A stretch of 64,000 nt of DNA from Acidobacteriota bacterium (GTDB lineage Bacteria; Acidobacteriota; Thermoanaerobaculia; Thermoanaerobaculales; Thermoanaerobaculaceae). Of this stretch, positions 45,278-54,456 are shown in pieces (the stretch's first letter is position 1; each line of letters opens with the position of its first letter). The stretch spans positions 41,408 to 105,407 of the forward strand of contig PMLC01000087.1 of NCBI GenBank assembly GCA_003158745.1, given 5' to 3'. The notes beneath the pieces are model-generated. The model was not told where the DNA came from, ran no database searches, and saw nothing but the letters and a program-made list of their open reading frames with translations. The position numbers and the translations under genes were made by a program.

Positions 45278-47217
45278 TGAGACCTGGATTTCGAGTGGCT
45301 CTGGCCGCCGTGCCGGGCGTCGTCGTGGCACTCGCAGCGCTGCTGGGCTGGGTGCCGACCGGTCAGGACCTGCCGAGCTATTTCGTACCCCTGCGGCACT
45401 GCGCGGCCGAAGTCCTGGCTGGTTCACGGAGCCCTTTTTGGAACCCCGACGTTGGTTGCGGCGAACCGTTCTTCGCAAACCCGCAGAGCGGGTTGCTCTA
45501 CCCGCCGGTCTGGCTCGCGGCCGTGCTGCGGCCCGCGGTAACCGTGGGCGTCGAGGCGGGGTTGCACCTGGCCATCCTCGCTATGGGCTGCACGCTCTTG
45601 GCGCGCAGGCTCGGCGCCGACGGCTGGTTGGATCTGGTGGCAGGTTGGACCGTCGTGGCCGCCGGGCCGATTCTGGGCTCGGCGGGAGTGCTCAACAACC
45701 TCGAGTCCCTGGCCTGGATGCCTTGGATCTGGTGGGCCGCGCTGGGTGCCGGCATGGCTGCGACGGGTGGTTTTCTCGCCCTCGCCTACCTGGCTGCGGA
45801 GCCTCAACTCGCGGCCATCGCTGGGGTCGTCGCCCTGACCCTGGCACCGAGGCGGCGCACGGTGGCTGCACTGGTGCTCGCGGTGGGGATCGTGGCCATT
45901 CAGGCGGTGCCGTTTGCGGCGTGGGTCCGAGGGGGAGATCGCGGTCCGCGAGCCGAGCCTCAACTGGGGATGGCGGGAGTCGTGATGCCCGGGGAGCTTG
46001 TCGCGATGGCGGTGCCGGGCGCCCCGCTGCCGAACCGCATCGGGGCCCGTTTTGTTAACCACCTCACCATACCGCTCTGGGTTCTCGCGCTCGGCGCAAT
46101 GGCGGTGTTGGATAGACGCCGACCCGTGCGGCACCTCGCCTGGTGGGGATGGTTTTTGATAGCCTGGAGCGTGGTGCCCTCCTCCCCCTTGGGTTTGAAG
46201 GTCTGGAACTTCGCGACGGCAGGGCTGGTGCGGTATTCGGGAAGACTGGTGTTCCCGGCCGTCATCGCGCTGGTCTCCGTGGGCGCGGCGGCGATCGGAT
46301 CCCGGCGGCCGAGAGCCTGGGTGGGCATCACGCTCGCGGTGGCAGCCGCTCTCTCCGGTTTGGTGCTGGGCGGATCGTTCCCTACCACGCTGCTCGGAGC
46401 CGTCGCGGCTGGGGCCGTGCTCGCGACGCCGCTCGCTGCTCCGGCGGCCCTGGCGGGCACGCTCGCAGTGGCTTGGCATGCGCCCGAGATTCTCTGTCTC
46501 CAGAAACTGGACCGCTTGGAGCGCACGATGTGCCTGGACGCGCAGCGTCAAGCGGCCCGGATCTACCCCGTCGGTCCCTCGCGGCAGCAGATGGCCTGGA
46601 TCCAGGACCACCATCCACTCGGACTGCGCTCGCTGTGCCTGGGCTACACCGCGACCCTGAACGGACGCCGAAGCGCGCGCACGTTCGGTCCGCTGACTTC
46701 GCTGGCGCTCGACGCGCATCTGAACGAAGCCGACCGGGGACCCGACGGCCGGTGGTGGCTCAACGCCCTTGGTGCCGATCGGATCGTCTCACAGCACCCG
46801 ATCCCGGGGTTCTCGGAGGTATGCCGCGACGGCGACCTGGTCGTCTACGACAACCCGGAAGCGTGGCCCGAGGTCTCCCTCGCGTGCGGCATCCCGCAAC
46901 CTGGTGAGGCGCTTCAGCTTTGCGGGCAGGTCCACCCTGTCGTTGCCGGCGACGACAGGAAGGAATGGAGCGTCAACGCGGGTGAACACGGCGGCGTGTT
47001 GCTCTGGTTACGGACGCCCGATCCCGGCTGGGACGTCCGCGTCGACGGCCGGCGTTCTCGCGAGACGACCGGCGTCGGCATCCTACGCGGGGTCGAAGTG
47101 CCCGCAGGCGAACACCACGTGACGGAGCGCTACCTTCCGCCTGGCCTCGTCGCGGGTGCCGCCGTTTCGTTGCTCAGCCTTGGTCTTCTTGTGGGGGCAA
47201 TATGGCGGCGCTGGTAA
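45277..47217 (+). CDS. YfhO-like polytopic membrane protein (copy 2)
   Basis: ATG overlaps the upstream TGA; SRSPFWNPDVGCGEPFFANPQSGLLYPPVWL; C-terminal PDPGWDVRVDGRRSRETTGVGILRGVEVPAGEHHV. Confidence 0.77.
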   Translation: MRPGFRVALAAVPGVVVALAALLGWVPTGQDLPSYFVPLRHCAAEVLAGSRSPFWNPDVGCGEPFFANPQSGLLYPPVWLAAVLRPAVTVGVEAGLHLAILAMGCTLLARRLGADGWLDLVAGWTVVAAGPILGSAGVLNNLESLAWMPWIWWAALGAGMAATGGFLALAYLAAEPQLAAIAGVVALTLAPRRRTVAALVLAVGIVAIQAVPFAAWVRGGDRGPRAEPQLGMAGVVMPGELVAMAVPGAPLPNRIGARFVNHLTIPLWVLALGAMAVLDRRRPVRHLAWWGWFLIAWSVVPSSPLGLKVWNFATAGLVRYSGRLVFPAVIALVSVGAAAIGSRRPRAWVGITLAVAAALSGLVLGGSFPTTLLGAVAAGAVLATPLAAPAALAGTLAVAWHAPEILCLQKLDRLERTMCLDAQRQAARIYPVGPSRQQMAWIQDHHPLGLRSLCLGYTATLNGRRSARTFGPLTSLALDAHLNEADRGPDGRWWLNALGADRIVSQHPIPGFSEVCRDGDLVVYDNPEAWPEVSLACGIPQPGEALQLCGQVHPVVAGDDRKEWSVNAGEHGGVLLWLRTPDPGWDVRVDGRRSRETTGVGILRGVEVPAGEHHVTERYLPPGLVAGAAVSLLSLGLLVGAIWRRW

Positions 47218-49565
47218 CGGTCCTGTTCTTCGCCTCGGGAATGGTCGCACTCGCGTACGAGGTGGTCTGGGTGCGGGCGCTCGGGCTGGTAGTCGGGAAC
47301 TCGCTCTGGGCGGCGATCTCGGTCGTTGCAGCGTACATGGCCGGCATGGCGATCGGCGGGCTGCTCGTGGCTCATTTTGCGAGCCGGTTGCGCTGGCACT
47401 TGCGTCTGTATGGGGCGGCCGAGGCCGTCGCTGCCGGCGTAGCGCTCGCGACCCCCCGTGCGCTGCCCCTCCTGCAGAGGATCGCGGCCGGGTTCGGCCC
47501 CGAGCCGCTCTCAGGGTGGGGGTTGCCGCTCCTGGCAAGGTTCGGGATCGCCTGGGTGTTCCTAGCGCTTCCGACCGTTGCGATGGGAGCGACGCTTCCG
47601 CTGCTGGTGGCTCGCATTGGAGAGGGGAGATCGCTCGCCTGGCGGGTGGGGCGGCTCTACTCAGCAAACACTCTCGGAGCGGTTGTCGGCGTCGTGCTCG
47701 CTGGGTTCGTCGCGCTGCCCGTCCTTGGAGAGCGGGGAACGCTCTCGGCTTTCGCGATCGTCGGGCTGCTCGTCGCGGGGCTGGCGTGGGCGGCCGAGAC
47801 CGGGGTGCCGCGCAGCCCCAGGCCGATTGCCGAGAGAGTTGCATCGGGCCGACGCGGCTGGCTTGCCTTCCCGGCTCTGTTCGGTTTCGTGGCGCTGGCG
47901 TGCGAACTGGTTTGGACTCGGGTCCTGCTGCTGAGCCTCGGCTCTCGCGTCTACGCGTTCGCGCTCATCCTCGCCGTATACCTCGTGGGGATCGGCGCCG
48001 GCGCGTTTCTTGCCCGCTTCGCGAGAGGCGATGCGAGGCGCACTCTCGCAGCGTGCCAGGTGCTCCTGGGGGTATCGCTGGGGGCTCAGTTGCCGCTTCT
48101 GGGCCGCCTTGGTGACGTCTTGGCGTGGCTCGCGGTTCGCGGGCGCTTCTCGTCCTTCGCCCAGCTCCAGTGCGGGCTCGCGGTGGCAGTGGCCTTGGCG
48201 ATTCTCCTTCCGACGCTCGCCTTCGGCGCGAGCTTCCCGCTCTGCGTCGGCGCCTACCCTTCGGGTTCGTCGCCCGAGACCCGCACCGGTGAGGTCGCGG
48301 CGGCCAACACGGCGGGCGCCATCCTTGGGTCGATCCTGGGCCCGCTGCTCTTGGTGCCGGCATTCGGCAGCCAGAGCCTCATCATCGGTTTCGGCGTGCT
48401 CAGCGCTCTCGCAGGGGCGGTGCTGGCCCCTTCGTTGCGGATGCAGATAGCCGGATCTGTCGTGGCCGGTCTTCTCGTGGTAGAGGGTGTTGTTGTCCCG
48501 GCGGGGACGGTCTTGCGAGGGGCGGCAGCGGTTGCCGAGGGCGTGGTGGAGGATCTCCGGGAGAGCGCTTCGGCGACGGTGGTGGTCCGCCGGATCGGCG
48601 ATCAGCGCGGCACGTGGCGCTCCCTCGAGCTCAACGGGGTCAACGTCGCTGGCACCTCGCCCGAACTGCGGGCGATCCAGCGGCTTCAAGGTCACCTGCC
48701 GATGCTCCTATGCGCCCGACCCGAGAAGGTCCTCCACATCGGGTTCGGATCGGGCGGCACGGCGTGGGCCGTGACCCGCCACAGAGTGCGCGAGATCGTG
48801 ATCGCGGAGATCTCGCCCGAGGTGCTCGAGGTTTCCGACAAGGTCTTCCGGGACATCAACCGGGGCGCGCTCCGGGACCCGCGCGTGCGGGTCGCGCTCA
48901 ACGACGGGCGAAACCTGCTCCTGGCGAGCCGGGAGAAGTTCGACGCGATCCTGTCGGACTCGATTCACCCCGTCTACGCGGGCAACTCGACCCTCTACAC
49001 CCGCGAGTACTTCGAGCTTTGCCGCCGGCACCTCCGTCCAGGTGGCGTGGTTTCGATGTGGCTACCGCTCTACTCGCTGACGACCGAGTCGTACCTCGCC
49101 ATCGTGCGTGCGTTCTGGGAGGTGTTTCCCGAAACCTGCATCTGGTACGACCCGATCGTGCTCAACGAGTTCACCGTGGTGACCGGATCGACGGGGAAGG
49201 GACCGGTTCAACTTCACTGGGAGGCACTGGCCGATCCCGCGCTGACGGCGACGCTCGCGGAAGCGGGTGTGTCGGATCCGCAGAGCCTCGCGGCGATGCT
49301 GATGCTCGGTCCGCGAGAGGTCGCCGCTCTGGTTTCCGACGTGCTTCCCCACGTCGACGACTTTCCGGAGGTTGAGTACCGCTCCGGCCGGTTGCTGGAC
49401 CGCGACGGCTCCTGGCTCGACAACATGCGAGTCCTGTGGGCGGCGCGCGCGACGAGCGATCCTTTTTCGGCCCTTCCCGGCGGTTTCGATGGCGCACGGC
49501 GCGCGCGCGACCTTGCGGTCAGGCGCGAGCTTCAGGAGCTCTCGCGGCGGGCGGTCCGGCGGTAG
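47202..49565 (+). CDS. Fused membrane domain / spermidine synthase-like protein
   Basis: N-terminal TM repeats (FFASGMVALAYEVVWVRAL); C-terminal VLHIGFGSGGTAWAVTRH...VRVALNDGRNLLLASREKFDAILSDSIHPVYAGNSTLYTREYFELCRRHLRPGGVVSMWLPLYSL. Confidence 0.88.
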   Translation: MAALVTVLFFASGMVALAYEVVWVRALGLVVGNSLWAAISVVAAYMAGMAIGGLLVAHFASRLRWHLRLYGAAEAVAAGVALATPRALPLLQRIAAGFGPEPLSGWGLPLLARFGIAWVFLALPTVAMGATLPLLVARIGEGRSLAWRVGRLYSANTLGAVVGVVLAGFVALPVLGERGTLSAFAIVGLLVAGLAWAAETGVPRSPRPIAERVASGRRGWLAFPALFGFVALACELVWTRVLLLSLGSRVYAFALILAVYLVGIGAGAFLARFARGDARRTLAACQVLLGVSLGAQLPLLGRLGDVLAWLAVRGRFSSFAQLQCGLAVAVALAILLPTLAFGASFPLCVGAYPSGSSPETRTGEVAAANTAGAILGSILGPLLLVPAFGSQSLIIGFGVLSALAGAVLAPSLRMQIAGSVVAGLLVVEGVVVPAGTVLRGAAAVAEGVVEDLRESASATVVVRRIGDQRGTWRSLELNGVNVAGTSPELRAIQRLQGHLPMLLCARPEKVLHIGFGSGGTAWAVTRHRVREIVIAEISPEVLEVSDKVFRDINRGALRDPRVRVALNDGRNLLLASREKFDAILSDSIHPVYAGNSTLYTREYFELCRRHLRPGGVVSMWLPLYSLTTESYLAIVRAFWEVFPETCIWYDPIVLNEFTVVTGSTGKGPVQLHWEALADPALTATLAEAGVSDPQSLAAMLMLGPREVAALVSDVLPHVDDFPEVEYRSGRLLDRDGSWLDNMRVLWAARATSDPFSALPGGFDGARRARDLAVRRELQELSRRAVRR

Positions 49566-50617
49566 AGGTCGAGCATCGAGCTGGCGGTGCGGTTCCAGGT
49601 GAAGGAGCGCGCACGGGCGAGGCCGGCTTCCCTCAGAACGCCGACCCGGTGGGCGTCGGTGGCGAGCATGGTGATCGCATCCAGCCACGCCGCGCGATCG
49701 TCCGGATCGAGGAGGATCGCGGCATCCCCACAGACCTCGGGCAGCGCCCCAGTGTCTGCTGCGACGACTGGACACCCGCACGCCATGGCTTCGAGGGCCG
49801 GAAGGCCGAATCCTTCGTTTCGAGACGGTACCAGCAACGCGAGAGCCCCACGGTACAGGTCTACAAGCTCGGAGTCGGTCGGACTGGGCACCAATTTCAT
49901 GACTACCCCGAGCGCCGGCGCTCGACCACGCAGGTGGACGGCCGTGGGCCCCGCGATGACCAGCTGAGGCAGCGCCCGGGCCGCAGGATCGGAGAGGACA
50001 TCGATCAGCAGGTCGAGGTTCTTATGGGGGTCGGCGCCGCCGACGAAGAGCAGATGGCGCGATCGCTCGGGCGCCGGAGCCGGGGAGAACATCACATCCA
50101 CCCCTAGGTGGACGACCGACACTTTCTCCGCCCGGACCGGTGCGACGTCCAGAAGTTCGGTCTTGGCGTGCTGCGAGATGGCGTGAATTGCGGTCGCCCG
50201 CACGAGCGAGCGTGTTGTCATGCGGGCGCGCCAGCGCTTCCATCGCTGTGGGGGCGACGCGAAGCGGAAGGGGGTGGCGTCATAGAACGTGGCAACGGTG
50301 GGGACCGGCACGCCGCGCGGGACGCCCCAGGTTGGCAGGTGCAGGACGTCGACTCCGTGACGCCGCAACGTGACCGCCCAGGCGATCGGGTCGAAGAGAA
50401 AGGCTCCCCGCCGGGGCCGGGAAAGTTGGACGACGGATGCGGCGCGTGAGTACCATGAGTGCGGTACACGAGCGCCATGGCTGACAAACAGGACGACTTC
50501 GCCAGGTACAGCGTCGAGCAACGCATCGGCGAGGGCGCGCGCAAAGCGTCCGAATCCCCTGTGGGGGTCGAGGAAGGCAGCCCGGGCGTCGAGGCCGATT
50601 CGCACCGCTCCCAGCAT
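49532..50617 (-). CDS. Glycosyltransferase family 4
   Basis: MLGAVRIGLDARAAFLDPHRGFGRFARALADALL...LFVGGADPHKNLDLLID...LLVPSRNEGFGLPALEAMACGCPVVAADTGALPEVCGDAA. Start at 50615-50617. Confidence 0.9.
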   Translation of the reverse strand: MLGAVRIGLDARAAFLDPHRGFGRFARALADALLDAVPGEVVLFVSHGARVPHSWYSRAASVVQLSRPRRGAFLFDPIAWAVTLRRHGVDVLHLPTWGVPRGVPVPTVATFYDATPFRFASPPQRWKRWRARMTTRSLVRATAIHAISQHAKTELLDVAPVRAEKVSVVHLGVDVMFSPAPAPERSRHLLFVGGADPHKNLDLLIDVLSDPAARALPQLVIAGPTAVHLRGRAPALGVVMKLVPSPTDSELVDLYRGALALLVPSRNEGFGLPALEAMACGCPVVAADTGALPEVCGDAAILLDPDDRAAWLDAITMLATDAHRVGVLREAGLARARSFTWNRTASSMLDLYRRTARRESS

Positions 50618-51478
50618 GCTACCTCGTCCCGGCGCTGGAGCGTCGTGATCCCGACGCTGGCAGGCCGCCCGCATCTCGAGATCGCGCTTCCGCCGCTCCT
50701 CGCGACCCTCGGCCCGGACGATGAGGTCGTGATCGTCGGCGACGGTCGCGACCCTGCGCTGGTGGGCGCGCCCGCCCAGCGGTGCCGGGTCATTGTGCAT
50801 CCAGGGCCACGCGGTTTCGCACCGGTGTGCAACCGGGGCGCTGCGGAGGCATACGGGAGGATGCTGCTTTTTCTGAACGATGACGTCTGCGTCTCGGGGG
50901 GCCTGCTGGAGGTGCTGGAGCGCGAACTTTCGAGGCCCGGCGTCGGCGCGGTGGGTCCCAATGTCGTGAGCGAGGCCCTCGGAATGAGCGAGAGCGGGAC
51001 TTCGCTGCGTTGGCACCGCGGCGTCCTCGAGGCGAGGCAGCACCCCTTGGACGGGTCCGACTGTGTCCAGGTGCCATACCTCTGTGGGGCGGCGTTCGCG
51101 ATGCGGCGGGGTGATTTCTTCCGGGTCGGCGGTTTCGACGAGCGCCTGGCGCCGTACTTCTGGGAGGACGTGGACCTGTCCCTGCAGACGCGGGAACGGA
51201 TCGGGGCGGTGATGATCGCGTGCGACGCGACCGTGATCCATCGGCACGGCGCCACCATCAACTCGGAGCCCGAAGCGACGCGACGCGCCGTCTATGAGCG
51301 AAATCGCCTGCTGGTGAGCTGGCGTCATCTGCAAGGGTGGCGGTGGCTGGCCCACCTCGCGTGGTTCCCGTTGAGGCTTGCGGCCAGCCTCGTTCGCGAC
51401 CGCGCGGTAGCGGCCGGTTTCGTCCTGGCGCTCAGGTTGGTCATTTCAGCACGGAGGGCCGATGCGCGTCGGGGTTGA
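50477..51478 (+). CDS. Glycosyltransferase family 2
   Basis: WSVVIPTLAGRPHLEIALPPLL, LFLNDDVCVSGG, VPYLCGAAFAMRRGDFFRVGGFDERLAPYFWEDVDLSLQTRERIG. Start codon uncertain; the conserved domain begins near 50640. Confidence 0.85.
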   Translation: MADKQDDFARYSVEQRIGEGARKASESPVGVEEGSPGVEADSHRSQHATSSRRWSVVIPTLAGRPHLEIALPPLLATLGPDDEVVIVGDGRDPALVGAPAQRCRVIVHPGPRGFAPVCNRGAAEAYGRMLLFLNDDVCVSGGLLEVLERELSRPGVGAVGPNVVSEALGMSESGTSLRWHRGVLEARQHPLDGSDCVQVPYLCGAAFAMRRGDFFRVGGFDERLAPYFWEDVDLSLQTRERIGAVMIACDATVIHRHGATINSEPEATRRAVYERNRLLVSWRHLQGWRWLAHLAWFPLRLAASLVRDRAVAAGFVLALRLVISARRADARRG

Positions 51479-52505
51479 CGGCAAACCCCTGCTGCCGCCG
51501 CGAGCCGGCGTCGCCCGCTACCTGGAGGGGCTGCTCGGCGCATGTGCGGCGGATCTCGAGCACACCGGGATCGAGATCGCAGTGGTTTCGCCTCGCCGAC
51601 CTCGTCGCACCATGCCGTGGGTTCTGTGGGATCTCCAGCGCTCCACGGGCAGGGGGTTCGACGTGTTCCACTTCCCGTTCTACTACCCGCCCCTCCGGCC
51701 GCGGTGTCCGGTCACGGTTGCGATCCACGACGTCCTGGTCCTCGAGCACCCGGAGTGGTTCCCTGGCGGCCGGACCAACACGCTCCGGCTGCTCATCCCG
51801 GCCGGCGCCCGTCGCGCCGATGCAATTCTCACCGGTTCGCGGAGCGTGGCTGAAGCGATCGCACAGCGCTGCCGGGTGCCGCGCGAGCGCATCCATCTCA
51901 CCGGCTACGGCGTCGACCGCAACCGCTTTGCACCGCCGTCCCCCAAAACGGTGGCCCTGAGCCGGACGCGGTTCGGTCTCGCGCGTCCCTATCTTCTCCA
52001 GCTCGGCGCTCTCGAGCCTCGCCGAGGCAGCGACGTCGCGCTCGCCGCGTGCGCCGGGCTTCGAGGCAACCACCCCGACCTCGAGCTCGTGGTCGTGGGC
52101 GTTGCGCGCGCTGATGTCCGCGCGCTCCGGCAGCCCAGGCCGTGGCTCCGGTTGCTCGGTCGGGTGGAGGACGAGGTCCTGCCGGCACTATACGCGGGGG
52201 CGGCCGCGGTCGTGGCGCCGTCGCGGGGCGAAGGGTTCGATCTTCCGGTTCTCGAGGCGCTCGCATGCGGCGCAGTGGTGGTTGCTTCCGACATTCCCGT
52301 GCACCGGGAGCACTTCGCACCGGCGGTGGCACTCTTCGAGAGCGGCAATGCCGACGCGCTGATCGCCGCCCTTGCGCGCGCCCTCGAAGACTCCGAGACT
52401 GCACGAGGGCTGCGCGCGGCCGGACCGGCACTGGCTGCGCGTTTCACGTGGGAGGACGTTGCACGCCGGCATCTCGAGGTGTGGCGTGCGGTGGGAGGGA
52501 CATGA
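51462..52505 (+). CDS. Glycosyltransferase family 4
   Basis: MRVGVDGKPLLPPRAGVARYLEGLL...LLQLGALEPRRGSDVALAA...VVAPSRGEGFDLPVLEALACGAVVVASDIPVHREH. Confidence 0.9.
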   Translation: MRVGVDGKPLLPPRAGVARYLEGLLGACAADLEHTGIEIAVVSPRRPRRTMPWVLWDLQRSTGRGFDVFHFPFYYPPLRPRCPVTVAIHDVLVLEHPEWFPGGRTNTLRLLIPAGARRADAILTGSRSVAEAIAQRCRVPRERIHLTGYGVDRNRFAPPSPKTVALSRTRFGLARPYLLQLGALEPRRGSDVALAACAGLRGNHPDLELVVVGVARADVRALRQPRPWLRLLGRVEDEVLPALYAGAAAVVAPSRGEGFDLPVLEALACGAVVVASDIPVHREHFAPAVALFESGNADALIAALARALEDSETARGLRAAGPALAARFTWEDVARRHLEVWRAVGGT

Positions 52506-53446
52506 AGGCCGGCGCCGTCATCGTCAATTTCAACGGGGGCCGGGACCTTCCGGTCTGCCTGGAGGCGCTGTGCGTCCAGAGCGTACCGACGCAGGTCGTG
52601 CTCGTCGACTGCGCCTCCACCGACGGATCGCGGGAGCTCGCCGAGCGCCCGCCGAGCGGCGTGGTCGGCCTGCCCCTGCCGGCAAACGAAGGGTACGCCG
52701 GTGGATGCGCGGCGGGCCTGGCGGCGCTCGGCGCCGAGACGGAGGTCGTGGGGTTCTTCAACCCCGACTGCTTTCCGGCCGCCGACTTCCTGGCGGTGTG
52801 CAGCCGGGCGATCGCGCGGAACAGCGGCGTCGGAGGAGTGGCCGGACGGCTCGTCCGGCCCGGCGGGGCGATCCTGGATTCGTGCGGTCAGGTCCTCACG
52901 CCGCTCCTGCTGCGCGTCAGAGACCGCGGGTACGGGAGCCCCGCCGCCGATAGCTTCTGCGAGGCGGCGCCGGTGCTGGCCGCCTGCGGCGCCGCAATGG
53001 TCTACCGGCGCGCGGCGCTCGACGCGGCCGCCGTGGCGGGCGAGGTGTTCCCGCGCGAGTACTTTGCCTTCTGGGAAGACCTCGACCTGGGGTGGAGAGT
53101 GAACAACGCGGGGTGGTCGGTGGTGTACGAGCCTCGCGCAGTCGCGGTGCACCGCCGCAGTGCGACCGCCGGCCCCGGGAGTGGCAGGCTGATCTTTCGG
53201 AGGACGCCAGAACTGGCGGCGGCGATCCTCGTGAACCGATGGGCGACGTTGCTCAGGAACCTCCATCCTGTTGATTTTTGGCTGCACTTGCCCGTACTTT
53301 TGCCGGGCGAGGTGGCCATGCTGGCCTGGGTGCTGCTCCGTCGTCCAGTGGTACTGCATGCGTTGCGTGGGGTGTGGCCGCGTGTGCGCCGAGCCGCTGC
53401 GCAGCGCCGTCAGATCCCAAGGCGGCGCCTCTCGGAGTTCCTGTGA
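52502..53446 (+). CDS. Glycosyltransferase family 2
   Basis: AVIVNFNGGRDLPVCLEALCVQ...GFFNPDCFPAADFL...AAMVYRRAALDAAAVAGEVFPREYFAFWEDLDLGWRVNNAGW; ATGA overlap. Confidence 0.9.
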   Translation: MKAGAVIVNFNGGRDLPVCLEALCVQSVPTQVVLVDCASTDGSRELAERPPSGVVGLPLPANEGYAGGCAAGLAALGAETEVVGFFNPDCFPAADFLAVCSRAIARNSGVGGVAGRLVRPGGAILDSCGQVLTPLLLRVRDRGYGSPAADSFCEAAPVLAACGAAMVYRRAALDAAAVAGEVFPREYFAFWEDLDLGWRVNNAGWSVVYEPRAVAVHRRSATAGPGSGRLIFRRTPELAAAILVNRWATLLRNLHPVDFWLHLPVLLPGEVAMLAWVLLRRPVVLHALRGVWPRVRRAAAQRRQIPRRRLSEFL

Positions 53447-54456
53447 GTCCCGGACTCGTCGTGCTCGGTTTCGTGCTGGCCTTCGTGCTGGCGCTTTACT
53501 TCACCCCGATCGCCCGTCAAGCCGCGCTCCGGTTCGGGATCGTGGATCGGCCGGATGGGGTGCTCAAGCGTCAGTCCGAGCCGGTGCCGTACCTCGGGGG
53601 TCTCGCCGTCTTCCTGGCCTACCTGGTGGCGCTCGGGCTCGTCTTCGCGTTCAACAGCCTGCTCCTGGGCCTGCTGCTGGCCGGCACGCTGACGCTCCTG
53701 GTCGGACTTGTCGACGACTTCGGAGTCCTGACTCCGGCCGCGAAGATCGCGGGCCAAGCCGTGGCCGTCTTCGTGCTGCTGCGCAGCGGGGCCGTGATCG
53801 AACTTGCCGAGGTGCCGCAGGGGCTGCGGTGGCCCCTCGCGGCGCTGTGGCTGTTCGCAGTTTGCAACGCGTTCAACCTCCTGGATGTCATGGACGGCTT
53901 GGCAGCCGGCGTTGGCGCCGTGGCGGGCCTTGCGTTCGGCATCGTGGCGCTCTCGACGGGCGAATACCCCGAGGCGGCCGCGTCGTTGGCCCTTGCAGGA
54001 GCCCTCTGCGGGTTCCTTGTTTTCAACGTGCACCCGGCTCGCATCTACCTCGGAGACGCCGGGTCGCTGGCAGTCGGGCTCACGCTCGGGGCGCTGGCGA
54101 TCGCGATCCGGTGGAGCGACAGGAGCCCAGCCGGGTTCCTCGCGCCGCTCGCGATCCTGGGTGTTCCCCTTGCCGACACCGCCTACGTGAGCATCCTGCG
54201 CGCTCGGGCCGGGAAGCCCTTCTGGCATGGGAGTTCCGACCATTTCCCGCTCCGTCTACGGGCGGCGATGGGCGGCAACGTCGGCAAGGCCGTGAGCACA
54301 GTTATCGCTCTGACCGGCGTCGGTGCCGCGGCCGGTGTCGGCACGACGGTGCTGTGGTCGTGGCAAATCGGGCTGTGGGTCCTGGGTGGGTATGCGTTAG
54401 GCCTCGTGGTGTTGCTGAGCCTTCTGGCGCACATCCGAATGGAGGTACCCGAGTGA
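53443..54456 (+). CDS. WecA/MraY-like undecaprenyl-phosphate sugar-1-phosphate transferase
   Basis: GIVDRPDGVLKRQSEPVPYLGGLAVFLAYL, LVGLVDDFGVLTPAAKIAGQ, NAFNLLDVMDGLAAG, NVHPARIYLGDAGSLAVG, SSDHFPLRL; GTGA overlap. Confidence 0.93.
   Translation: MSPGLVVLGFVLAFVLALYFTPIARQAALRFGIVDRPDGVLKRQSEPVPYLGGLAVFLAYLVALGLVFAFNSLLLGLLLAGTLTLLVGLVDDFGVLTPAAKIAGQAVAVFVLLRSGAVIELAEVPQGLRWPLAALWLFAVCNAFNLLDVMDGLAAGVGAVAGLAFGIVALSTGEYPEAAASLALAGALCGFLVFNVHPARIYLGDAGSLAVGLTLGALAIAIRWSDRSPAGFLAPLAILGVPLADTAYVSILRARAGKPFWHGSSDHFPLRLRAAMGGNVGKAVSTVIALTGVGAAAGVGTTVLWSWQIGLWVLGGYALGLVVLLSLLAHIRMEVPE

Noticed and set aside
51989-53359. 456-aa minus ORF opposite glycosyltransferases
   Set aside because: Antisense shadow; glycosyltransferase motifs are on the + strand.
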